A stretch of DNA of 5,241 bases, from contig JACMLD010000201.1 in NCBI GenBank assembly GCA_014379785.1, positions 1 through 5,241 on the forward strand. The letters are read 5' to 3'. This stretch comes from Chitinophagaceae bacterium (lineage in GTDB: Bacteria > Bacteroidota > Bacteroidia > Chitinophagales > Chitinophagaceae). The notes under the pieces were generated by a model. That model was not told the DNA's origin, made no database searches, and worked only from the letters and a program-made list of their open reading frames with translations. Below, piece by piece: positions 1-5,241 of this stretch (within the stretch, counting starts at the first letter, position 1; each line of letters opens with the position of its first letter). A program made the translations under genes and the position numbers.

Positions 1-29
1 CTGTGAGACAGCGGCTTCAATAATACTTC

Positions 30-37
30 TACCTTTG
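30..37 (+). promoter_or_regulatory. Candidate Bacteroidota -7 box for the HMG-CoA lyase gene
   Basis: The bases TACCTTTG fit the Bacteroidota sigma-70 -7 consensus TAnnTTTG exactly. The box ends four bases before the ATG at 42, so a transcript starting a few bases downstream would have almost no 5' leader. No TTG-type -33 element is seen at the expected distance, although only ten bases of window lie there. The remainder of bases 1-41 holds nothing else I can identify. An 8-base degenerate motif can occur by chance, so confidence is moderate. Confidence 0.4.
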
Positions 38-41
38 CAGT

Positions 42-905
42 ATGGGCGACAACAAAAAAATAAGTCTGGTGGAATGTCCGCGCGATGCCATGCAGGGCTG
101 GAAAGAATTTATACCCACCGCTCAAAAAATAAAATACATCAGTGCTTTACTAAAGGTTGGGTTTGACGTCATTGACTTTGGCAGTTTTGTGTCGCCAAAA
201 GCAATACCCCAGATGGCCGATACAAAACAGGTTGTTGACGCGCTGGACCTTTCAGATTCTGTCTCCACGCTGCTGGCAATTGTTGCAAATACAAGAGGTG
301 CAGAAGAAGCTGCGGGGTACGAAAAGATCGAGAGTATTGGTTTTCCTTTCTCTATATCCGAAACATTTCAGCAAAGAAATACCAACAGTTCTATTGAGCA
401 ATCGCTTGAAACCGTTGCCAGGATACAGGAAATCTGCACCAGGAAGGATAAAGAGGCCGTAATATATATAAGTATGGGTTTTGGAAATCCGTATGGTGAC
501 GCATGGTCCGAACAAATAGTCTTTGGTTGGGTTGAAAAGATTGCGTCGCTTGGTATAAAAACCATTTCTCTTGCAGATACGGTTGGTCTGGCAACATCAG
601 AGCAGGTTTTTCAGATCACAAAATATCTGGTGGATGCGATGCCAGCGCATGAGATTGGAGTTCACCTTCATTCTTCCCCTTTTAACTGGCAGGAGAAAGC
701 AGGCGCAGCCATCAGGGCAGGATGTAAGAGAATGGACGGGGCGCTCCGCGGTGTGGGTGGGTGTCCCATGGCAGACGATGAACTGGTTGGCAATATGGAT
801 ACAGAAAAACTGATTCCATATTTTCAGGGACTGGGCATTCAATCTGAAATCAACGAGGCGGCACTTGCTGAAGCATCTTTTCTGGCTGCAAAAATATTCT
901 CATAA
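42..905 (+). CDS. Hydroxymethylglutaryl-CoA lyase family protein (Bacteroidota form)
   Basis: Predicted cytoplasmic TIM-barrel lyase of 287 aa, near the usual size of about 300. The family splits (S)-HMG-CoA into acetyl-CoA and acetoacetate, the last step of leucine breakdown. Visible family marks are the N-terminal ECPRDAMQ block (E11, R14, D15, Q18; D15 is the expected metal ligand), SFVSPKAIPQM at 48-58, SETFQQRNTNSSIEQ at 106-120, ADTVG at 179-183, the metal pair H208-x-H210, and the loop GGCP with the expected catalytic C241, followed by N251. All core metal and acid/base positions are therefore present. It diverges from the human type: the IEVTSFVSP Glu is Asp here (D45), and HCHDTYGQ reads HLHSSPFN. 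The ATG at 42 fits the family N-terminus and lies just after a TAnnTTTG box. Its TAA overlaps the next ATG by one base. Another member of the DRE-TIM lyase superfamily is possible but less likely. Confidence 0.88.
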   Translation: MGDNKKISLVECPRDAMQGWKEFIPTAQKIKYISALLKVGFDVIDFGSFVSPKAIPQMADTKQVVDALDLSDSVSTLLAIVANTRGAEEAAGYEKIESIGFPFSISETFQQRNTNSSIEQSLETVARIQEICTRKDKEAVIYISMGFGNPYGDAWSEQIVFGWVEKIASLGIKTISLADTVGLATSEQVFQITKYLVDAMPAHEIGVHLHSSPFNWQEKAGAAIRAGCKRMDGALRGVGGCPMADDELVGNMDTEKLIPYFQGLGIQSEINEAALAEASFLAAKIFS

Positions 906-1897
906 TGGAGTTTCAGCTGCCAATACATATCGCAACGTTGCCTGATCCCATTTCGTACAGTAATAAAATTCTGCTGATGGGATCCTGTTTTACTGAACAC
1001 ATCGGCAACCGGCTGCACGACCTGAAATTCAATGTGCTTCAAAATCCGAACGGTATTCTTTTTGACCCGCAGAGCGTTTCTTCTGCACTGATTTCTTATA
1101 TCAATAATAAGTCGATCAACGAAGACGATCTTTTCTATCTGGATGAGCTCTGGCAAAGCTGGCAGCACCACAGCGTTTTTTCGAATATCGACCGGAAGGC
1201 TGCCATTGAAAATATCAACAACGCAAGAAATAATGCACATGTTTTTTTAAAAGAAGCGAACTGGGTTATTATCACGCTTGGTTCCGCATTTCAATACCGG
1301 CTTACCGACAATGATGATGCGGTGGCAAACTGTCATCGTGCACCGGCAAATCGATTCAGAAAACACCTGATGGGCATTGAAGAGATCAATTCGCATCTGG
1401 ATTCATGCATTCATCAGCTCCTGCATTTCAATCCCAAATTGCGGTTTCTCTTCACCGTTAGTCCCGTGAGGCACGTGCGTGATGGAGTGGTGGAGAACAA
1501 CCGGAGTAAGGCGAGACTGATCGAAGTGGTGCATCACCTGGTGGGAAAATTTGACCGGCTTTACTATTTTCCATCCTATGAACTCGTAATTGACGTACTG
1601 CGCGATTACAGGTTTTTTGATGTAGACATGGTGCATCCCAACTACCCGGCGACCGGATATGTACTGGAGAAATTTATGGAACACTGTGTGGACGTGGATT
1701 CCCGGGCGATCATGGATGAGATTGTGAAGGTGGTGATGGCAAGAAAGCACCGAGCATTGCAACCTGCTACGATCGCACACAAAAAATTTCTGCTCACGCA
1801 TGCCGAAAAGGCGAAAAACCTCAGCGAACGTTTTCCATTCCTGAACCTTACCGAAGAAATAAAATATTTTCAGGAGCAGGCTGCTAACCCGCTTTAA
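905..1897 (+). CDS. GSCFA-domain protein, SGNH-hydrolase-like, function unknown
   Basis: A 330-aa protein matching the GSCFA domain along most of its length. The family name comes from the N-terminal motif, here M25-GSCFT-E31. Further family blocks are LWQSWQHHS (82-90), TLGSAF (124-129), NCHRAP (142-147), TVSPVRH (184-190) followed by DG..ENNRSKA, and DMVHPN (241-246). By analogy with SGNH/GDSL enzymes, S27 could be the nucleophile and D241-x-x-H244 the Asp-His pair; this is inference, because the family has no established reaction known to me. I see no signal peptide or membrane segment, so a cytoplasmic location is expected. The ATG overlaps the TAA of the HMG-CoA lyase gene by one base (TAATG), which implies translational coupling and one transcript. 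The 3' end overlaps the convergent kinase gene by 14 bp. A hydrolase for an acyl, acetyl or thioester substrate would fit the fold and the neighbour, but no substrate can be read from the sequence. Confidence 0.9.
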   Translation: MEFQLPIHIATLPDPISYSNKILLMGSCFTEHIGNRLHDLKFNVLQNPNGILFDPQSVSSALISYINNKSINEDDLFYLDELWQSWQHHSVFSNIDRKAAIENINNARNNAHVFLKEANWVIITLGSAFQYRLTDNDDAVANCHRAPANRFRKHLMGIEEINSHLDSCIHQLLHFNPKLRFLFTVSPVRHVRDGVVENNRSKARLIEVVHHLVGKFDRLYYFPSYELVIDVLRDYRFFDVDMVHPNYPATGYVLEKFMEHCVDVDSRAIMDEIVKVVMARKHRALQPATIAHKKFLLTHAEKAKNLSERFPFLNLTEEIKYFQEQAANPL

Positions 1898-2924
1898 ATT
1901 CTTCCAATTTTTCGAGTAGGATCAGTTGGTTCAACGCCCGGTTCAGATTCTGTTCAGGATATTTCGTACGGTAATAAGTATCGTTGTTTAAAAAATCGGT
2001 TACATAACGCAGGCATTGCATATAAGTAACCAGTTGACCGGCAAACTGAATGTTTTCTTTTTCAACATCGGTCAACTGTTCGCCGAGACCCGACAGGTAT
2101 CCATGCAGAATGGCATTGTAAAAATCTTTTTTCACGTCGATGTCTTCCCATGCAACGCTGTTTTCATCCACTGTGCAAGCCATCGTCCTCACCATATCTC
2201 CGAGGTCGGAAAAGAATTTACCGGGCATCGTCGTATCAAGATCTACTGCACAGATTGCCTTGTTGGTATCTTTTTCAAATAAGACATTATTGATCTTGCA
2301 ATCGTGGTGCATGACTCTTGTGAGGAAAAGATCAGAAGCCGCGATTTCCTGGTATTTGGCCCGCAATGCGCTGCGGTCACGCATTTCAGAGATGACGTGT
2401 GTTGCCTTGAGAAGTCTGCTGATATGTGCTTTCTTTATTGAATCTTCAAATTGCAGATACCTGGTTTCGATGTTGTGAAAGTCTGGAATGATGACTTCCA
2501 TTTTCTCCATATCTACCGATGTAAGATCTTTGGTCAAGTCTGCAAAGCATTTGGCCGCTTCATATGCCTGGTCCGGGCGGGAGAGCACAGCAGGAGAGAA
2601 TGAATTTTCTATGTATTCTGTGGCGCGCCAGAAATCATCGTCTTCGTCAATCCAGAAGAATTTGTTCTGCGCCGTTTGCTGCAGGGCGGGGATTTTGGTA
2701 GCGCCTTTGCTGTCTGCAATCGCAATAGTCAGCAACTGATAATTATGGATGATGTTTTCAGGTTGAAGAAATGCGGTACGGTTGATGCACTGCAACACCA
2801 CTGGTTTGCTGTCTGTGTACTTTGCATGGTAACTATGATGAATGAGACCGTCTCCAAGTGGTGTGACGGTTGCAATGCCCTTGCCGAAACGTGCTGCCGC
2901 CTTTTGTAGTTTGGATTCCTTCAT
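1884..2924 (-). CDS. NahK-like N-acetylhexosamine 1-kinase (APH-fold phosphotransferase)
   Basis: A 346-aa cytoplasmic kinase of the aminoglycoside-phosphotransferase fold. It resembles Bifidobacterium NahK, which phosphorylates GlcNAc or GalNAc at C1 using ATP, more than it resembles true antibiotic kinases. Evidence in order: the nucleotide-loop region GDGLIHHSY (24-32), VLQCIN (43-48), the Brenner motif HHDCKINN (206-213) with catalytic D208, the metal-binding segment DLDTTMPG (228-235), LGDMVRT (241-247), and the C-terminal KYPEQNLNRA (321-330), which closely matches the NahK ending. Length is close to NahK (about 360 aa). It starts 9 bp after the stop of the GH109 gene with no separate promoter visible, so the two probably share a transcript. 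That neighbour releases GalNAc and supports a sugar 1-kinase role. The leader is A-rich with no clear Shine-Dalgarno. Related Bacteroidota genes are often named only as aminoglycoside phosphotransferases or linked to mucin desulfation. The exact sugar is inferred. Confidence 0.82.
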   Translation of the reverse strand: MKESKLQKAAARFGKGIATVTPLGDGLIHHSYHAKYTDSKPVVLQCINRTAFLQPENIIHNYQLLTIAIADSKGATKIPALQQTAQNKFFWIDEDDDFWRATEYIENSFSPAVLSRPDQAYEAAKCFADLTKDLTSVDMEKMEVIIPDFHNIETRYLQFEDSIKKAHISRLLKATHVISEMRDRSALRAKYQEIAASDLFLTRVMHHDCKINNVLFEKDTNKAICAVDLDTTMPGKFFSDLGDMVRTMACTVDENSVAWEDIDVKKDFYNAILHGYLSGLGEQLTDVEKENIQFAGQLVTYMQCLRYVTDFLNNDTYYRTKYPEQNLNRALNQLILLEKLEEFKAG

Positions 2925-2933
2925 GGTACTTAT

Positions 2934-4283
2934 TTAATATTCGTCCGTGATGGCAAAATCATTTTTTCTTTCCTTCCATTTTCCGCCAGTGAAATCCGGG
3001 AAATCGACTGTCTGGTTGCCGAGTTCAATGCTTTTCTCGCTCAGTGGAGTAATCGCACTCCATGCAGCGGCATCATAGACGTCCATCGGCGGCGACACCT
3101 TCCTCTTCACAGATTCTATGAATCCGTGTAAGACAAAAAAGTCCATGCCACCGTGACCCGCGCCCTCAGTCTCCTTGCTCCATCGTGCCCAGAGAGGATG
3201 ATCATATTTCTCCAGCAGCGTTTTTGCTTCCTGCCACTGGTGAGCTTTTTCGCTTACACCCTCTATATAAAGGGATTTGTTTACATCCATCCAGATCCCT
3301 TTTGTGCCCTGCACACGAAAACCGAGTGAATAGGGCCTCGGGAGATTCGTGTCGTGCTGCAGAAAAATCGTTTCGCCATTTGCACACCTTATCTGGGTAG
3401 TGACGATATCACCGAGTTTGAATTTCACTTTCGCATTGGGATGATCTGGTCCGCCCTTGCTGACTACATATTCGTGAAGACCCCGTGCTTTTGTGCTGAA
3501 GGAGTTGAGCGACATAAACCGATTGCCGCGATTGATATTGATCATCTCGGCTGCGGGCCCGATTCCGTGTGTAGGATAAAGGTCGCCGTCTCTGTTGACC
3601 GAATGATTTGTTCTCCAGTGCGCTTCTGAAAATCCTTTCTCGCCAAATTCAGCACCAACGTTATAGGGTCCTACGCCATCATTGAATTTTACACCGCGTA
3701 AATCATGCTGATAGCCTCCCTGAAGATGTAGAATTTCTCCAAACATACCTAACCTTACCATATTCAATACCGCCATGACATCGCGGCGATAACATACGTT
3801 TTCGAGCATACTCACATGCGCCTGTCGTTTTTCTGTTTCCCGCACCACCTTCCAGTGATCGTCCAATGTGATACCAAGCACCACTTCAGTGCCGATATAT
3901 TTGATGCCTGCTTTCAAGGTGTCTACGATCATGGGCGTGTGCCACTCCCATGGCGTAGCAATAATGACCGCGTCAATATTTTTTGATGAAAGCAATTCCC
4001 GGTATGCATATGGATTGCCCTTGAATACGGCAGGCATTGTTTTCCCCGATTTTTTTATCAGCGCAGATGCCATCACCAGCATCCTTTCGTCTACATCACA
4101 AATAGCCACTACTTCCACGTCTTTTCTGCGGAGGGCATTGTCGAGATGATTCTGACCCCTGAGTCCCACACCAATGATAGCAAGCCTTACCCTCTCTTCA
4201 TTACCGGAGCATGCCGGTGATGGAATGATTGCAAATGCCGATGCAGCTATCGCGCTGTTTTTTACGAAGGTTCGCCTTTTCAT
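2934..4283 (-). CDS. GH109 alpha-N-acetylgalactosaminidase-type protein, Gfo/Idh/MocA fold, Tat-exported
   Basis: A 449-aa protein of the Gfo/Idh/MocA fold that closely resembles the Elizabethkingia meningoseptica GH109 alpha-N-acetylgalactosaminidase. That enzyme removes terminal alpha-GalNAc, such as blood group A antigen, by an NAD-dependent oxidation-elimination mechanism. A twin-arginine signal opens it (K2-RRTFVK-8, then a hydrophobic stretch to about residue 20). The NAD-binding GVGLRG is at 38-43, PWEWH at 111-115, ENVCYRRD at 161-168, GGYQHDLR at 189-196, WRTNH at 223-227 and LYPTHG at 235-240. From recalled family knowledge, E161, Y191, R224, Y236, H239 and Y318 align with active-site residues E149, Y179, R213, Y225, H228 and Y307 of that enzyme. 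Tat export would let the protein fold around NAD before secretion. Cys25 could be lipidated, but SPAC is a poor lipobox. The ATG at 4283 is chosen over a GTG at 4289 because it gives a standard Tat n-region. The kinase gene follows 9 bp downstream. An ordinary oxidoreductase is the less likely alternative. Confidence 0.9.
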   Translation of the reverse strand: MKRRTFVKNSAIAASAFAIIPSPACSGNEERVRLAIIGVGLRGQNHLDNALRRKDVEVVAICDVDERMLVMASALIKKSGKTMPAVFKGNPYAYRELLSSKNIDAVIIATPWEWHTPMIVDTLKAGIKYIGTEVVLGITLDDHWKVVRETEKRQAHVSMLENVCYRRDVMAVLNMVRLGMFGEILHLQGGYQHDLRGVKFNDGVGPYNVGAEFGEKGFSEAHWRTNHSVNRDGDLYPTHGIGPAAEMININRGNRFMSLNSFSTKARGLHEYVVSKGGPDHPNAKVKFKLGDIVTTQIRCANGETIFLQHDTNLPRPYSLGFRVQGTKGIWMDVNKSLYIEGVSEKAHQWQEAKTLLEKYDHPLWARWSKETEGAGHGGMDFFVLHGFIESVKRKVSPPMDVYDAAAWSAITPLSEKSIELGNQTVDFPDFTGGKWKERKNDFAITDEY

Positions 4284-4296
4284 GCGCACAAGATAG

Positions 4297-4327
4297 CAAA
4301 ACTGAAATGACTAATTTTGGTTACCAA
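4297..4327 (-). promoter_or_regulatory. Candidate promoter for the GH109-kinase operon
   Basis: Read on the minus strand, TTGG (4327-4324) is followed by a 19-base spacer and CAGTTTTG (4304-4297). This differs from the Bacteroidota -7 consensus TAnnTTTG at one base and has the usual spacing to a -33 TTG. The -7 box ends 13 bases before the ATG at 4283, so the leader would be only a few bases long. A second box, TATCTTGT (4295-4288), lies four bases before the ATG, the same distance as the box of the first gene in the window. It matches the consensus less well and is the alternative. Confidence 0.38.
4312..4319 (+). promoter_or_regulatory. Candidate -7 box for the reductase gene
   Basis: TAATTTTG matches the TAnnTTTG consensus exactly and ends 17 bases before the ATG at 4337. 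Transcription from it would begin downstream of an alternative in-frame ATG at 4307, which supports the 4337 start. No TTG is seen at the usual -33 distance upstream. The box lies inside the spacer of the candidate minus-strand promoter, so the two divergent promoters overlap and might compete for polymerase. Confidence 0.38.
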
Positions 4328-4335
4328 GTAAAATT
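4313..4335. promoter_or_regulatory. 23-bp imperfect palindrome, possible operator
   Basis: The core TTGGT-T-ACCAA (4317-4327) is a perfect 5-bp inverted repeat around one base. It extends outward to AATTTT on the left and AAAATT on the right, with a two-base GT interruption on the right side. It covers the -33 of the minus-strand promoter and the -7 box and start region of the plus-strand promoter, so one bound regulator could control both directions. No regulator gene is in the window, and I do not assign a regulator family. AT-rich symmetry can arise by chance. Confidence 0.35.
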
Positions 4336-4336
4336 G

Positions 4337-5241
4337 ATGAGTCAGAATAAAACGGTTTATATAAAGGAAATCAGGCAGGAGACGGTGGATTGCAAGACCT
4401 TTGTGCTGTCGGCCGACGAGCCGTTGCATTACCAGGCGGGGCAGTTTCTGACCTTTATTTTTTCTAAGTGGAATGGAGAAGAAAGACGGAGTTATTCTTT
4501 TTCTTCTGCGCCCATTCCCGGAGAAGAAATGGCCATCACCATCAAGCGGGTCACAAACGGAGAGTATTCGCGCAAACTAATCGATAACTATAAAGTGGGC
4601 GACCGCCTGACAACCATTGGAGCTTCAGGTCTATTCATACTACCGCATGCCGACAAAAATATCAGGCAGCTTTTTTTTCTGGCTGCAGGGAGTGGTATCA
4701 CGCCTGTTTTTTCTTTGATTAAGTCGGCACTGTTTCAATACCCGCAATTTCAGATCGTTTTGATTTATAGCAACCGGGACAGGAGTTCGGCAATATTTCA
4801 CGATGAGATTTCTTTGCTTGAAAAAGAGCATCGGGAGAGATTTCGGGTTGAATGGCTTTACAGTACCAACTATAATCTGACAAGGGCGCGGCTTGGCAAG
4901 TGGCTGCTTGCCGAATTGCTTAGGGAATACCGCAATGCAAAGGATCAGGAGACGCTTTTTTATCTCTGTGGTCCCTTTGATTACATGCGGATGATACAGA
5001 TAGTGCTGGCAGAGGAAAATTTTCCTGCGGAAAATATCAGGCGTGAATTTTTTGAAAGCTTGCCTGTCCCCAAAAAACTTTTACCACCTGACACAGCCAC
5101 ACATGGTGTCGATATCATCATATCGGGAGAACGGCATCCGCTGATTACGGGTTATCCCAAAACTATTCTTCGCGCGGGACTGGATGCTGGACTTGAATTG
5201 CCGTATAGCTGCGAAGCGGGCAGGTGTGGCACCTGTGTGGC
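4337..5241 (+). CDS. PaaE/Hmp-type ferredoxin-NAD(P)H oxidoreductase (3' truncated by window)
   Basis: The first 301 residues of a three-domain flavoprotein; the gene runs off the window. The FAD domain carries RSYS (51-54) followed by FSSAP. The NAD(P) domain carries AAGSGITP (116-123) and CGPFDYM (211-217). The C-terminal plant-type [2Fe-2S] ferredoxin domain begins near residue 257 and shows cysteines C292, C297 and C300 in C-x4-C-x2-C spacing; the fourth cysteine would lie beyond the edge. This order is that of PaaE, the reductase of the phenylacetyl-CoA epoxidase, and of related proteins that pass electrons from NAD(P)H via FAD to an oxygenase, desaturase or ferredoxin. No paaABCD genes are visible, so the partner is unknown. 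The ATG at 4337 is preferred because it follows a TAATTTTG box; an in-frame ATG at 4307 would add ten residues with no family match that I recognise. The gene diverges from the GH109 gene. It is cytoplasmic, with no signal peptide. Confidence 0.9.
   Translation, partial: MSQNKTVYIKEIRQETVDCKTFVLSADEPLHYQAGQFLTFIFSKWNGEERRSYSFSSAPIPGEEMAITIKRVTNGEYSRKLIDNYKVGDRLTTIGASGLFILPHADKNIRQLFFLAAGSGITPVFSLIKSALFQYPQFQIVLIYSNRDRSSAIFHDEISLLEKEHRERFRVEWLYSTNYNLTRARLGKWLLAELLREYRNAKDQETLFYLCGPFDYMRMIQIVLAEENFPAENIRREFFESLPVPKKLLPPDTATHGVDIIISGERHPLITGYPKTILRAGLDAGLELPYSCEAGRCGTCV

Noticed and set aside
839..1240. 133-codon open frame on the minus strand
   Set aside because: It lies wholly opposite the GSCFA gene and the end of the lyase gene, has no recognisable motif, and both sense genes are well supported.
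1403..1801. 132-codon open frame on the minus strand
   Set aside because: It is antisense to the conserved SPVRH and DMVHPN region of the GSCFA gene. Its Cys/His-rich product looks like a by-product of the sense codons.
1890..1930. Bidirectional terminator between the convergent genes
   Set aside because: No GC-rich hairpin followed by a T run was found; the genes overlap instead.
2140..2478. 112-codon open frame on the plus strand
   Set aside because: It is antisense to the kinase catalytic region, with no family resemblance or promoter.
1884..2924. Aminoglycoside resistance kinase
   Set aside because: The fold is shared, but the GDGLIHHSY, DLDTTMPG and KYPEQNLNRA segments follow NahK-type sugar kinases, and the neighbour is a GalNAc-releasing enzyme.
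3185..3629. Overlapping short frames on both strands inside the GH109 gene
   Set aside because: The GH109 reading frame is continuous and conserved through this stretch, so the others are shadows.
2934..4283. Generic Gfo/Idh/MocA dehydrogenase
   Set aside because: The whole length, including YQHDLR, WRTNH, LYPTHG and the C-terminal ITPLSEKS region, tracks GH109 rather than inositol or glucose-fructose oxidoreductases.
4307..4336. Upstream ATG start for the reductase
   Set aside because: It is in frame, but a TAATTTTG box lies inside the extra ten codons, so a transcript from that box would not contain it.

Overview
The window reads as a gene-dense stretch of a Bacteroidota chromosome, probably near Chitinophagaceae/Sphingobacteriia. 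This placement is inferred from protein resemblance to Bacteroidota families, TAnnTTTG-type -7 boxes next to starts, and A-rich leaders without clear Shine-Dalgarno sites. No RNA gene, IS element, CRISPR array, integrase or long non-coding gap is visible. Five genes fill almost every base.

Left block (+ strand, 42-1897): an HMG-CoA lyase-family gene is followed, with a 1-base stop/start overlap (TAATG), by a GSCFA-domain gene. The first belongs to acyl-CoA / leucine catabolism. The second is an uncharacterised SGNH-hydrolase-like protein. Their coupling suggests co-expression but does not by itself reveal the GSCFA function.

Middle block (- strand, 4283 down to 1884): a Tat-exported, NAD-dependent GH109 protein (alpha-N-acetylgalactosaminidase type) is followed after 9 bp by a NahK-like kinase with the aminoglycoside-phosphotransferase fold. 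Together they suggest a short salvage route: terminal alpha-GalNAc is cleaved from a glycan outside the cytoplasm, then the freed N-acetylhexosamine is phosphorylated at C1 inside. The 3' ends of the left and middle blocks overlap by 14 bp, tail to tail.

Right block (+ strand, 4337 to the window edge): a PaaE-type flavin/[2Fe-2S] oxidoreductase starts divergently from the GH109 gene across a 53-bp region. That region holds candidate -7 boxes for both directions and a 23-bp imperfect palindrome. The reductase is cut by the window end inside its [2Fe-2S] cysteine loop.

The most interesting point is the GH109-kinase pair with its compact divergent control region. I see no clear evidence of a wholly new system. 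The GSCFA protein is the gene whose role is least known.
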